Positions 35,887 through 44,605 are shown, counted from the first letter of the stretch. The stretch is DNA of 64,000 nucleotides from Paenibacillus alkalitolerans (GCF_016482785.1 NZ_JAEMXM010000002.1:248001-312000), one strand, 5' to 3'. The notes: generated from the sequence alone by a model not told the origin. A program made the numbers and translations.

Positions 35887-36738
35887 CTATGCTTTTTTCT
35901 TCATTTTGCGGTACTCTTCCAAGTTCCCCGGCGTACCCTTTTCCCACAGTTCCCGCGCTTCGCGTTCGCTTATCCCCAATTTTCTGCGCTGAGATTCGAT
36001 GTCAGCCGGAAGAGGTTTCGGTGTCGCCGAGCTTGTCGGGCTATCCCCTTGTACGGTTCGTTGCTGTCCGGATCGCTTGGCTGCGGCACGTTGGCGTTCT
36101 TCCATCGCCCGTTGTTCCACAAGACGCGGACCGCCTACCGCCCAATACGCTTCCTCCACGGACATTTTGCCGCCGTATTCATTGATTTTGTTGATGATCG
36201 CTTGTTTCATGCTGCCGATGCCTTGGAATTGCGGATTGCTGCCGAGGGAATTGATTTTCACTTCCACTCGAAGCTCCTGCAATTCGTTGTCTCGCTTGCG
36301 TTGCTCCATGTACTGGCGGGTTTGTTCTTCATTCCAACCGTACTGTGTTGCGTATTGTTGCGCTTCTTGGAGCATTTTCGAATCGCGTATGGCTTTCTCG
36401 ATCTTTTCCGGATCGCCGCCCATTAAGTCAATAACGGCTTTGTGCTTTCCGTACTTCGATTCGTACTCTTGCTCCGCCTGTTCCCTGATCTTTCGTTTCT
36501 CGCGCTCTAGGGCTTTTTGGAACGCCGTCTTTTGTGCTTCCGGTAGTTCAATGTCCTCTTCCTCTTCCTGCGTCTCAGAATCGACGTTAGAAGCCTCGGA
36601 TTCGATTTCGTCCGCTACATCCAACATTTCCTCTGTTTCTTCCAGTACAGCGGCATCCTGTACGTCCGGTTGTACGTCCTCTTGAACGTCAGCGGTCATG
36701 CCCGTTTCTTTGGCTTGCAGATAATCTTCTCGGTTCAT
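35887..36738 (-). CDS. Scaffolding protein, 283 aa
   Basis: Highly acidic N-terminal third (EETEEMLDVADEIESEA; EEEEDIELPEAQ) followed by long charged helices (FQKALEREKRKIREQAEQEY) and a basic C-terminus ending KKKA. This composition and the place directly upstream of the capsid genes is standard for phage scaffolds, which guide procapsid assembly and then leave. No protease gene is seen nearby. Confidence 0.75.
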   Translation of the reverse strand: MNREDYLQAKETGMTADVQEDVQPDVQDAAVLEETEEMLDVADEIESEASNVDSETQEEEEDIELPEAQKTAFQKALEREKRKIREQAEQEYESKYGKHKAVIDLMGGDPEKIEKAIRDSKMLQEAQQYATQYGWNEEQTRQYMEQRKRDNELQELRVEVKINSLGSNPQFQGIGSMKQAIINKINEYGGKMSVEEAYWAVGGPRLVEQRAMEERQRAAAKRSGQQRTVQGDSPTSSATPKPLPADIESQRRKLGISEREARELWEKGTPGNLEEYRKMKKKA

Positions 36739-36875
36739 GCTTATTTCCTCCTTTTGTGGCTCTCGGCATCAGAGCCTCTTATCATGCCCGTCCGTTCTTT
36801 CACGGTGTCCGCTCCAAGTGAGCATATAGAAAAGACCCATGGAGTCCATGAATCTGTGAGAAACTATTCAAACTT

Positions 36876-38273
36876 TTAACTTGGTGTTGCGGCGGCTGCG
36901 TTTACAGCAGTAAGTGTTGTTGCTCCGTCATTGACCTGAAGGTTGCCATTCGTCGGCGCAAGGTTCGTAAGAAGCGATCCTACCCCAAGAACCTTGTCGT
37001 TCAGCGGCGCAAACATCTCAAGTCCTGCTTGCGATATGACGCCCTCGTACAGTTGACGTATCTTTTCAGCAGTCAGTTTTGAGCGGTAAATGATGACGTC
37101 TTTGAAATTTGTATGCTTACAATAGGCGGTCGTCCCGGCTCGTCCGATTGCCCAAGACGCGAACGCCGAAGTCGCTGCCTGTGTGACATTGTAGAGTGCG
37201 GCACCGTTCCAGTACACATCTACAATATCCGAGATGTAGTTATACGTTATGGCTATGTGGTACCAAGTTCCAGCGGCCACCGTTCCGGCAGCACCGATGA
37301 TCGTGCTCGCGCCATTCGTAAAATACTTCAAGGCACCGTCCGGGTCAACAATGATGCGCTCTCCAGCACTTGTCCCCCACGAAAACACGGTTGTCGAGGC
37401 GGCGGGCATCGTGTCAATTTTAAACCAGAGAGCTACCGTGTAGCTGTCCAAAGCATACGTCGGCGTGTACGTGATCGGCGTATCCTTGGCAACGTCTCCA
37501 GTCAGGATGTACCCTTTCGGAGAGCGAAGCAGACCGCCATACTGCGAGTCACACTTGTCAAACATCGACGGCGGCACGGACTTTGCGAGAGCTCGGTGTC
37601 CGGCGTCGTTATAATGTGACAGGTCAAAGACGGCAGCCGCGAGCGCTTTTTGCAAAGAATGATCTAGTGCGGCGTGGAACAGATCAATCACATGGAAGTC
37701 CATCGCTTCCAGTTCCGCATTGAAGTTTCTTGCGTATTGGTAGTGAGTCGCATCATAGCGGTCAGTAGGCCACTGCGTTGCGACCACCGGCACAATTCCG
37801 CATTGCCGGCACATCTGCACTAGCTTGAGAATCCCGTTACGCAACGTATTCATGACGGCGACACGACCAGCGGTGGTTGTCTCGTTGTGGAAACCTTCGT
37901 TTCCCATCGTAGGCATAAGGATGCAGTAGTCTGGGTTCATAATAATCACGTCTTTGTAAAACCGATCAGCCATGAGCGCTGTGTTGTCACTACCCACACC
38001 CCGGTTGTAGACGGTAAAACCAGCCGACGACAGGTAGCTTTTGAGCAAAGCGTGCATAGATGTTGTGTTAGCATTCGAGGCTCCAGTCCCATCGACGGTT
38101 GACGATCCAAGCATGACGATTTTCTTGCTGTGAAATTCGGGACGCACCATTGGCGAGTAGTTGCTGTTGGTAAGAGTAGTCTCTAGCTTCTCGTATGCAC
38201 CAGACCATACTTTTCCTGTTGTGGTACTTATTCGTCTAGCATTTACGCTCGGAGATGGTCTAAATCGCGACAT
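36876..38273 (-). CDS. SGNH/GDSL-type esterase fused to a LamG-like lectin domain, 465 aa
   Basis: I use the ATG at 38273 after GGGGAGGG, which overlaps the stop of the previous gene by 14 bp. Residues about 55-235 are an SGNH hydrolase: block I VMLGSSTVDGTG with the nucleophile Ser, a Gly block (NRGVGSDNT), an Asn block (PTMGNEG) and the Asp-His pair in DLSHYNDAGH. Residues about 265-430 form a LamG/concanavalin-like sandwich (SYTVALWFKIDTMP; TWYHIAITYN). It could remove acetyl groups from host glycans. Its place in the head cluster, not the tail cluster, is unusual. Confidence 0.75.
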   Translation of the reverse strand: MSRFRPSPSVNARRISTTTGKVWSGAYEKLETTLTNSNYSPMVRPEFHSKKIVMLGSSTVDGTGASNANTTSMHALLKSYLSSAGFTVYNRGVGSDNTALMADRFYKDVIIMNPDYCILMPTMGNEGFHNETTTAGRVAVMNTLRNGILKLVQMCRQCGIVPVVATQWPTDRYDATHYQYARNFNAELEAMDFHVIDLFHAALDHSLQKALAAAVFDLSHYNDAGHRALAKSVPPSMFDKCDSQYGGLLRSPKGYILTGDVAKDTPITYTPTYALDSYTVALWFKIDTMPAASTTVFSWGTSAGERIIVDPDGALKYFTNGASTIIGAAGTVAAGTWYHIAITYNYISDIVDVYWNGAALYNVTQAATSAFASWAIGRAGTTAYCKHTNFKDVIIYRSKLTAEKIRQLYEGVISQAGLEMFAPLNDKVLGVGSLLTNLAPTNGNLQVNDGATTLTAVNAAAATPS

Positions 38274-38601
38274 AGGAGATGCCCTCCCCGCTAACGGAGG
38301 CATCTATGTAGATCAGATTCGTGTTGTTTACTGCCAGCGTTATGCTGTCTTTTGCCGCAAGGTCCGCACCGTAAACCGTTGAAGAAACATCGTTCCCACC
38401 GACATATATCCTGCCAGTATTCCCGGCTTTAGCAATCAGCGTCACTTCCCGGCAAGCGTAACTTGGAAGTTGTACTCGCGTACCCGCAGTGGTCACGTTT
38501 TGCACCGCGCCTTTTAACGCATTACTGCCGATCGGCTTCGTACTTGCTACACCACTAGAATCAATCGCTAACGGCTTTCCCGTTTCGCTATGGATTATCA
38601 C
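38260..38601 (-). CDS. Small beta-rich structural protein, 113 aa
   Basis: A GTG start with GGAGG and GGAGG-like repeats just upstream. The protein has the form of short capsid or tail decorations with TGRIYVGGNDVSSTVYG and a final NLIYIDASVSGEGISY. It may carry or trimerise the esterase encoded next, whose start overlaps its end. Inference only. Confidence 0.5.
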   Translation of the reverse strand: MIIHSETGKPLAIDSSGVASTKPIGSNALKGAVQNVTTAGTRVQLPSYACREVTLIAKAGNTGRIYVGGNDVSSTVYGADLAAKDSITLAVNNTNLIYIDASVSGEGISYVAI

Positions 38602-38756
38602 TTGCCTCCGCCTCCCATCTTTCCCGTTTGCTTATACGTCTGCTTCGCTCCTTGCGTCCGTCCCGGTTCGCTTCCCTTTTTCGTTGTGGTGGATGGTTGG
38701 GACGATTTCACACCTTGCGGACCGATAACCTCGCATTTCCCTTTGCCGTATGCCAT
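38598..38756 (-). CDS. Small Gly/Lys-rich phage protein, 52 aa
   Basis: ATG at 38756 after AGGCGGTG. The peptide MAYGKGKCEVIGPQG continues as a Ser/Thr/Lys/Gly-rich chain to KMGGGGK. Similar short basic glycine-rich proteins occur beside portal and scaffold genes and are thought to be minor head proteins. It is coupled by GTGA to the next gene. Confidence 0.5.
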   Translation of the reverse strand: MAYGKGKCEVIGPQGVKSSQPSTTTKKGSEPGRTQGAKQTYKQTGKMGGGGK

Positions 38757-38770
38757 GGTATCACCGCCTT

Positions 38771-38938
38771 TCAATCGTCTTCATTCAAAAATTCCCTAGT
38801 AATCATAAGCTTGGCAAATTCTATCATCCCAAGCACCTCGACATAGCTAAGTTCATCAGGGTTGGTGTAATCGACACTTCCGTCAATCACGTCTATTTCG
38901 ATGATGAACTGCTTTTTAAGGCTTGCAACTTCACTCAT
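38771..38938 (-). CDS. Small acidic phage protein, 55 aa; paralogue of 18990-19142
   Basis: The ATG overlaps the stop of the upstream gene (ATGA). KKQFIIEIDVIDGSVDY, NPDELSYVEVLGMIEF and KLMITREFLNEDD match the 50-residue protein of the left operon. The function is unknown. It lies in the head operon between the portal and the small Gly-rich protein. Confidence 0.65.
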   Translation of the reverse strand: MSEVASLKKQFIIEIDVIDGSVDYTNPDELSYVEVLGMIEFAKLMITREFLNEDD

Positions 38939-39201
38939 CGATACCACCCGCCATTCAAATGTTCTCTCAGCTTGTGCGTCTTCGCCTTCGGTGCCCACTT
39001 CCCGCATCGTCCACACATCACGCCTCCGTTGTGGTACAATCCTGCGGCTTCACAGCATACCGTGATCGGGAGTCCTCGGGCCATTTTGTTAAAGTCCTGC
39101 CCATGCATGGATTGATTCTTTAAAAAAGTCATTGCCAATCGATCATTGCTGATCGCATGACGCCAAAATCGCTCCTCCTGCGGTGTCATTTCACGATGCA
39201 T
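38935..39201 (-). CDS. Small protein with zinc-ribbon-like motif, 88 aa
   Basis: GGAGGTGGG lies eight bases before the ATG, which overlaps the portal stop by one base. The N-terminus is charged and helical (EERFWRHAISNDRLAMTFL); the C-terminus has CC, then CGRCGKW and His residues, possibly a zinc site. The role is unknown; the position suggests a head assembly factor. Confidence 0.52.
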   Translation of the reverse strand: MHREMTPQEERFWRHAISNDRLAMTFLKNQSMHGQDFNKMARGLPITVCCEAAGLYHNGGVMCGRCGKWAPKAKTHKLREHLNGGWYR

Positions 39202-41141
39202 TACATCCCACCTCCTTGAATGAGGTTAAGAGGCGGCGCACCTTGAGGCATAGGAGGCATTCCGGGTGGTCCCATTGGCGGAGCCATACCCGGAGGGAGT
39301 GCGGGAGGCATCATTTGCTGCATCCGCTTTTCAATGGCTTCGTCCGATTCTAGCGTTATGCCAATGCGATCACGTAAGAAATTCCTGATATCCTGCCATG
39401 TAATAATCGGTTTCCCTTCGATTTCCTTACCTACCCAATCCGCCAGAGTTTGATAGATAAATGCGGTATCGTTCGGCATGCCGTTACCCATCGTGAGTTT
39501 GAAGTCGAATTGAGCATCCCGGGTCATCGGCTTTTCAATCTGACGTTTTACCGTCATCGTCTCGATCTCGCTTTCCGGATCCAGCGGGTCAACGGGCATT
39601 TCCTTGAAATCGTCAATTTCCTCAATGTCCGTAAGCTGTTTTAACGTGTCCTCGCCTTCTAGCGGTTCAAGCACCGGAACCAAACGAGGCACTTCACGGA
39701 GTTTGCGCGGGTCTACAAAGCTGTAATCCGGCTTTTCTCCATCAATGCGGATCCACATTTCTTCATCCCAGTTGTCCATGATCTCATCGAACAGGAGTTC
39801 AAGGACCTCAGACCATCCGGATTTGAACATTTCAGCCTTATGCATGACACCTTTTTGCCCCGCTTGCTGTAGCGCCATGATCGCCGCCGCTGCGGTCACT
39901 TGTCCGGGCTTCTCACCTCTGTTTACATCAGGACGACCGGATATAATGTTAGCCTCTTCAAACGCCTTCTCGCGGCGCATAGGCACGTCAGACGCTACGT
40001 TCTGAGGTGGTACAGGCGTAAACGCGTTATGATCGCGCATCGGTATACGCAATCCAGGAGCATTCGTCCATTTGCGGAAGTCGAATCCTCTGCCGGCGCC
40101 CATGCCAACGACCATTTGCGGGTTACCTGCAAGCCTTGCGCTCATCCGGATTTGATCGTCCAGTTCGTTGATCAAGTCTTGAGTGGGAATGAGCATTTCC
40201 ACGTCACCTTGACCCCATGCCGTACCACGTTGGATGTAGCAAGGAATCATCACGAACGGGAATTTGTTGCGCCGTTGCAGTTTCTTCGCCTCTCCCCGTG
40301 CGTTCTTTTTCTGTTTGAGCACTTCCCGGCTATCTTCAAGCACAATGTGATTGGCTACATGGACGCAATACACTTCGCCGTTCTCGTCGCGCATATAGCA
40401 CTCAAGCAATAGCGCCTTTTGGCTTGTAACCGTGGATACCTCGTCCGCCATCGCATCTTCAAACGTATCCTCCGGGTTGTAAGGGACCGATACCTCGCGG
40501 TTGACGAATTTGCCCCACTTCGGGAACGTCTTACGAAACCATGACAGAGGACGCGGCACCGCATGAATAAAAAACTCCCCTTCTTGAACCAAGTGGGGAG
40601 CGGATATTTTCGGATCCGGGAACGCATTGGCGGGACTGATCGGTTCAAACTTCGGCAATCCTCGGCCCTCTAAATCATCCTCATCGAACCATACTTTGAT
40701 GATCGTTGTGCCAAGTTCCAACCGGTCATGCTCGGATACGTTCAATTTCGTCTTAAACCGGTTGCGATACAGCACCATCTCCATCATATTTCGAACTTGT
40801 TCCGCAAACATATCGTCTGACGGTTCCCAACCGTGAGCCTCGGCGCTGAATGGCTTGTCTACCAGGTCTGCAATTTGGCTCTCGATGATGGGATGGATGA
40901 TGTTTGTTACGCTCCCTGGATGCTCTTCGTTCTGTTTCGGGTTCTGCCGGTTGTGTTTATAGTCGTCGCATTTGCGCCACAGGTTGAATAGGTCCAGTTG
41001 TGACTTTGCCTCGTATGACGTGCGGAACAGTTCTTGAACGCGCTTGGCGAGTTTTTCTTGCTCTGATGATTGGATCTCGTCCTTTTCCTCTCGTCCCTTC
41101 TCATCGGCTATGTCAATTGGCTTGTCATCCACTTTTGCCAT
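39201..41141 (-). CDS. Portal protein, 646 aa (large, P22/podovirus-type)
   Basis: I use the ATG at 41141 with GGAGGTG upstream; an upstream frame extension has no ribosome site. The order after the terminase and the sequence SVTNIIHPIIESQIADLVD, then FDEDDLEGRGLPKFEPISPANAFPDP and NELDDQIRMSARLAGNPQM, are typical of large portal proteins of short-tailed phages, which are longer than the 400-500 residue portals of most siphoviruses. The C-terminus ends in a Pro/Met/Gly-rich tail. It forms the dodecameric DNA gate of the head. Confidence 0.8.
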   Translation of the reverse strand: MAKVDDKPIDIADEKGREEKDEIQSSEQEKLAKRVQELFRTSYEAKSQLDLFNLWRKCDDYKHNRQNPKQNEEHPGSVTNIIHPIIESQIADLVDKPFSAEAHGWEPSDDMFAEQVRNMMEMVLYRNRFKTKLNVSEHDRLELGTTIIKVWFDEDDLEGRGLPKFEPISPANAFPDPKISAPHLVQEGEFFIHAVPRPLSWFRKTFPKWGKFVNREVSVPYNPEDTFEDAMADEVSTVTSQKALLLECYMRDENGEVYCVHVANHIVLEDSREVLKQKKNARGEAKKLQRRNKFPFVMIPCYIQRGTAWGQGDVEMLIPTQDLINELDDQIRMSARLAGNPQMVVGMGAGRGFDFRKWTNAPGLRIPMRDHNAFTPVPPQNVASDVPMRREKAFEEANIISGRPDVNRGEKPGQVTAAAAIMALQQAGQKGVMHKAEMFKSGWSEVLELLFDEIMDNWDEEMWIRIDGEKPDYSFVDPRKLREVPRLVPVLEPLEGEDTLKQLTDIEEIDDFKEMPVDPLDPESEIETMTVKRQIEKPMTRDAQFDFKLTMGNGMPNDTAFIYQTLADWVGKEIEGKPIITWQDIRNFLRDRIGITLESDEAIEKRMQQMMPPALPPGMAPPMGPPGMPPMPQGAPPLNLIQGGGM

Positions 41142-41214
41142 GGTGTCACCTCCTACACAAAATATAAAAAGCCCACCTATAGCGGTTAGGCTATGATTGA
41201 GCAACGGAATTCAG

Positions 41215-41400
41215 CTAACATCTTTTTATCACACACCCTAATGCACCAACCAATACATGTTCGGGAACTGAAACAGGCATTCCATTTTCTTCAATGTACA
41301 ACTCCCAGTCCCCATTCTTAGTGTTCAAGCGTATTGCAATGTCTAATACTCCTTCTCCCGGATCAACATTATCAAATTCTGCTATAAACTTTTTATCCAT
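41215..41400 (-). CDS. Small phage protein, 61 aa
   Basis: AGGGAGAAAG precedes the ATG. A compact acidic protein (VLDIAIRLNTKNGDWELYIE) with a cysteine-containing end. No family is recognised. It lies between two membrane/helical small genes and the portal. Confidence 0.52.
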   Translation of the reverse strand: MDKKFIAEFDNVDPGEGVLDIAIRLNTKNGDWELYIEENGMPVSVPEHVLVGALGCVIKRC

Positions 41401-41427
41401 GTATTCTTTCTCCCTCGGGAATCTTGA

Positions 41428-41691
41428 TTATTGCCTTGCGTTAAACGTGTCCCATGCGCTAGGAGGCGGTTTCTGCCTCGATAACTCCGCTTCATGGGAC
41501 ATGATGTTGTTTTGGTGTTGTAGCTGCTGTATGATCTCATCCTGCTGATCGATGTACTTCTTTGCTTCTTCCAACGTCTTGGCGGTGTCTTGTGCGTCAC
41601 GATAAGTAAACGCTACTTTCCACCCCCAATAAAAAGCCCCTGCCGCTATGGCAAGGGTGAGGGTTAAGCATATGAAAAGGGTTAGGATCAT
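41428..41691 (-). CDS. Membrane-anchored coiled-coil protein, 87 aa
   Basis: One N-terminal membrane segment (LFICLTLTLAIAAGAFYWGW) is followed by a coiled coil (LEEAKKYIDQQDEIIQQLQHQ). This looks like spanin- or exclusion-type small membrane proteins but lies next to the terminase, not with lysis genes. Function unknown. Confidence 0.55.
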   Translation of the reverse strand: MILTLFICLTLTLAIAAGAFYWGWKVAFTYRDAQDTAKTLEEAKKYIDQQDEIIQQLQHQNNIMSHEAELSRQKPPPSAWDTFNARQ

Positions 41692-41879
41692 ATCGTATCA
41701 CCTGCGATGTTGCTTAATGCAAGAATCAAGTTTGTACGTGCCAAAATGTAATTCGATTTAATCAAGTAATGATCTTTCGCCAATTGTTCAGGTGAGAGTT
41801 TTCGTTCCAATTTACCCATATTATTTATCTCATTAGCCAAATCCGTTATCTCTTTCTCAATAATTTCTTTAAAACTCAT
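41688..41879 (-). CDS. Small helical phage protein, 63 aa
   Basis: The ATG at 41879 follows AAGGCGGG inside the end of the terminase gene. The sequence is helical (FKEIIEKEITDLANEINNMG; LARTNLILALSNIAG). Its stop overlaps the next start (ATGA). No family is recognised. Confidence 0.52.
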   Translation of the reverse strand: MSFKEIIEKEITDLANEINNMGKLERKLSPEQLAKDHYLIKSNYILARTNLILALSNIAGDTI

Positions 41880-41880
41880 C

Positions 41881-43605
41881 CTACCATCCCGCCTTTCTGA
41901 ACCATTCTCCGTCATCGTGTTTCTCGTCCTCGATCTCGCTGATATGCCTTACGCCACCGCCAGGTTGGACGATGAACGTCTGTTTCGTTTCCGGTGCCCT
42001 GGATACCGTCGCGACAATTTGCGAGTGTACAGGCGTTGCAAATTGATCCATGACGTACAAGTCGATTGCTGCCGCCATGACGATATCGTCATAACATCCT
42101 TGCTGTGCGTTCGTCTTTCCATCATCCTCAATTACGTATGTCAAGCACTCTTCGATGAACTTCCGGCTTTTTATCTTCAACCGGCGCTCACGTATGCATT
42201 TAGCTAGGTGATCAATGGCGAGTCTCTTCGTTTGCTCGCTTGTATACCATCCAATTTCCTGCTTTACTTCGTCCGTGAGCTTGTTATGCGATGTACGCTT
42301 GTACAAGTTCCAGTAATCCGGCTTTAGTTTATTAATGACCGTTAGACCGTGGTTGTTTTCCTCAATGGTCAACAACGCTTCGTTGTACCACATGCCTAAA
42401 TTGAACAAATCCCCGGCAAATAAATCCGGGTCCGTCTTGCCGTGCCACAATGCATCCAACGAGTATCTATTGCTAAACACTGGAGCTGCGCTGTTATCTC
42501 CGGTCGCTAGTCCCTTGGATACGTCAGCACCGATGTAATACTCATACTTTTGTGGTTCCTCCCACACTTCCAACGGACCGTGCTTATCCTCGATAAACTG
42601 TATGCGACTCCCTACACGCTCGAGATAGCCTCTCTTGCCGTCTTCGCATTGTTGGAGATATTCCATCAACACTTGAACGTCAAAACGCGGCCTACCGGAT
42701 ACTAGGAACGCCTCCATGTCATTCGATGGATACTCCTGTTTAAATAATTCCGGATCACCACCGCAATTGTTCGCTATACACCAACGTCTCCAAACTAACT
42801 GTTCATCCTCTAGGTTGTACTTCCGCTTTAGTTCTTGTTCCTCCGGTGTGAGTGTGAATCCATCCGGCACCGCCATACGGTAGTTTGGTTCCTCGAACCA
42901 TGCAAAGAAGAGTGGTACAAAGTCGCTCTCGCCGTTTTTCGCACGCTGCCATTGATCATAAAAATATCCACCTACGCCGTTCGCGGTGGATTCGAGGATA
43001 ACCATGGTATTCGGTGTGTTCGGTACAGCTTGCATAAGGGACAACATCGCTTTTTCGGCATCATCCCAAAACGCAACCTCGGAAGCGTGGAGATTGTGAA
43101 TCGTTGCCGACCGTCCTGCGTCCGTGTTCTTTGCGGTGCTGATCTTGATTCGTGAGCGTAATCCAGGATTCTGCTGTTTATCGTGTGCGTCTGTTGTCGG
43201 ATTCTCAAACACGATTTCTTTGCTGTTCGAGTTTTTCCGCATCGGCTTTAACTCATTTGGCAGCTCGTCGTAAAACACTTTGCTCATGTTGAACAAGTTG
43301 GTTGAGGCTGCCTCTTCATGGGCAACAATCAAACTGTTGGTCAGCTTATTCATGCTCGTTGCGTGAAATATACGGCCTTCTGTGTATGTCGAAGCTCCAC
43401 CTTGCCGGTATTTGAGTATGATGATTCGTACCGGCTTGCTTTCTGCCTTCAATCGCTCGATGGTACTGTCAATCTTTCGTTGCATGGTGTTAAGGGAGAA
43501 GTCGATTAACTTCCCATCTTTCGAGCGAATCTTTAACAGGCGTGGAGCATAGTAACTGAAATCGTCACGTAGTTGTTTTAATTTATCCAATGTCGATTGA
43601 TTCAT
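41881..43605 (-). CDS. Terminase large subunit, 574 aa
   Basis: The ATPase part has a Walker-A-like IILKYRQGGASTYT near residue 65, a Walker-B region with HASEVAFWDDAEKAM near 175, and LESTANGVGGYFY as coupling motif. The nuclease part has YYIGADVSKG, ENNHGLTV and CYDDIVMAAA with acidic metal ligands. It translocates DNA into the procapsid through the portal and cuts it. It overlaps the small subunit by four bases. Confidence 0.88.
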   Translation of the reverse strand: MNQSTLDKLKQLRDDFSYYAPRLLKIRSKDGKLIDFSLNTMQRKIDSTIERLKAESKPVRIIILKYRQGGASTYTEGRIFHATSMNKLTNSLIVAHEEAASTNLFNMSKVFYDELPNELKPMRKNSNSKEIVFENPTTDAHDKQQNPGLRSRIKISTAKNTDAGRSATIHNLHASEVAFWDDAEKAMLSLMQAVPNTPNTMVILESTANGVGGYFYDQWQRAKNGESDFVPLFFAWFEEPNYRMAVPDGFTLTPEEQELKRKYNLEDEQLVWRRWCIANNCGGDPELFKQEYPSNDMEAFLVSGRPRFDVQVLMEYLQQCEDGKRGYLERVGSRIQFIEDKHGPLEVWEEPQKYEYYIGADVSKGLATGDNSAAPVFSNRYSLDALWHGKTDPDLFAGDLFNLGMWYNEALLTIEENNHGLTVINKLKPDYWNLYKRTSHNKLTDEVKQEIGWYTSEQTKRLAIDHLAKCIRERRLKIKSRKFIEECLTYVIEDDGKTNAQQGCYDDIVMAAAIDLYVMDQFATPVHSQIVATVSRAPETKQTFIVQPGGGVRHISEIEDEKHDDGEWFRKAGW

Positions 43606-43976
43606 GATATTTGATCTAACAGCTTTTCAACTGTCAGGCTTCCTTCAAGTTTAACTTTGTCCGTGAACATGCCGTAATGCTTACCTACGCTATCCAAAGC
43701 ACTCTTTGCCACGGCAGGATCAACCGTTATGTTGTCCTCGATAATCTTTTTGTACTTCTCAAGTACCCATTTCACGCTCATTCCTGACTCTTCTTGAATC
43801 TTTTCTTGCCGATTAGCAATTTCTGCCTGAATGTTAGCATTTGTTAGCAGACGGCTAGCATTTGCCCTTGCAGTATCCTCGTTACACTTATAACCGGCAC
43901 GCAAATAAGCAGCCGCCGCATTCATATCAATCATGTACTCGTCAACGAATCGCATGTGCTTATCCGACAATGCCAT
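43602..43976 (-). CDS. Terminase small subunit (Terminase_2 family), 124 aa
   Basis: The protein starts with LSDKHMRFVDEYMIDMNAAAAYLRAGY and continues with ANASRLLTNANIQAEIANR, the DNA-binding and oligomerisation pattern of the Terminase_2 family. It recognises the phage packaging site. It is the first gene of the packaging operon, downstream of a terminator at 44070-44095. The 90 bp before it are AT-rich but hold no promoter that I can support. Confidence 0.85.
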   Translation of the reverse strand: MALSDKHMRFVDEYMIDMNAAAAYLRAGYKCNEDTARANASRLLTNANIQAEIANRQEKIQEESGMSVKWVLEKYKKIIEDNITVDPAVAKSALDSVGKHYGMFTDKVKLEGSLTVEKLLDQIS

Positions 43977-44069
43977 AAACTCACCACCTATTCATCAGTA
44001 TTCATCGAAATATGCATTCAACCTCGGGATTCGGAGCATATTTCTGCATAATCATGCAACTTATAAAAT

Positions 44070-44095
44070 AAATAGCACCCGTTAAGGTGCTATTT
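44070..44095 (-). terminator. Terminator upstream of the packaging operon
   Basis: A 10-bp stem on the minus strand (AAATAGCACC / GGTGCTATTT) followed by ATTTTAT. It overlaps the stop of the small gene at 44090-44260 and may be the point where early transcripts end unless antiterminated. Confidence 0.65.
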
Positions 44096-44260
44096 CTTAT
44101 CCTCGTATTCCTTCAGTAGCCTTGATACATCTTGTTCTGCGAGTTCTGCACTTTGGAAATTCTTTGAATACAAAATTGCTTTTGTTTCTTTGTCCCTCAC
44201 GTATGAGGTATGTCCAGTCGGACCATAATATGATCCAATTTCATATTTGCTTTCTTCCAC
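44090..44260 (-). CDS. Small phage protein, 56 aa
   Basis: A GTG at 44260 lies five bases after GGGAGGTG. The peptide (EESKYEIGSYYGPTGH; TKAILYSKNFQSAELAEQD) is polar and lies between the small membrane protein and the packaging genes. I do not recognise it. Confidence 0.5.
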   Translation of the reverse strand: MEESKYEIGSYYGPTGHTSYVRDKETKAILYSKNFQSAELAEQDVSRLLKEYEDKK

Positions 44261-44309
44261 CCTCTCACCTCCCCCTGACTATCTTGCCACAGGAAGGATT
44301 TCCCTGCAA

Positions 44310-44486
44310 TTACATATGCGCTATAATCCAACAGATTGCACTGATGATATAAAACGCTGTAGCACTTAGTATCGCTATCAATCCTTGTCTTGCTTGTTTC
44401 ATCTTCCCGTAATATACCTCTAATGTCATATGTCCTAAAGTGATGTACATGAGGAGTACTATGTTGTATAGATCATTGATATTCAT
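44310..44486 (-). CDS. Small two-span membrane protein, 58 aa
   Basis: The ATG at 44486 follows a GCGGAGG that belongs to repeat copy B. Two hydrophobic segments (DLYNIVLLMYITLGHMTLEV; GLIAILSATAFYIISAICWI) flank a basic loop. A longer upstream reading through the repeat is unlikely because it has no ribosome site. Function unknown. Confidence 0.52.
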   Translation of the reverse strand: MNINDLYNIVLLMYITLGHMTLEVYYGKMKQARQGLIAILSATAFYIISAICWIIAHM

Positions 44487-44489
44487 GAT

Positions 44490-44544
44490 CCGGCCTCCGC
44501 TTCGCTGAGCGGATTCGGTCGCTACGATGGCGGCTGATGCCGCA
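44490..44544 (-). repeat. Intercistronic repeat, copy B
   Basis: On the minus strand: hairpin TGCGGCATCAGCCGC, core CATCGTAGCGACCGAATC, then a second hairpin CCGCTCAGCGAAGCGG whose 3' arm supplies the GGAGG ribosome site of the gene at 44310-44486. It shares CGACCGA with five other copies. Confidence 0.65.
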
Positions 44545-44552
44545 TAAAAACG

Positions 44553-44605
44553 ATAAGCCCACCGACACAGAGCATAGTGCGGTTTCCCGCGTGTCGTGGG
44601 CTTAT
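44553..44605 (-). terminator. Branched hairpin, probable terminator
   Basis: On the minus strand ATAAGCCCAC pairs with GTGGGCTTAT (10 bp), then GACAC pairs with GTGTC, and inside lies a small hairpin GCGG-GAAA-CCGC with a GNRA loop. TTTTT follows three bases after the stem. It lies between the late-regulator gene and the gene at 44310, so it probably separates early from late transcription; the nested hairpin suggests more than a simple terminator. Confidence 0.62.

Noticed and set aside
35999-36685. A 228-codon plus-strand frame opposite the scaffold gene
   Set aside because: A Ser/Cys-rich shadow caused by the acidic codons of the scaffold; no ribosome site.
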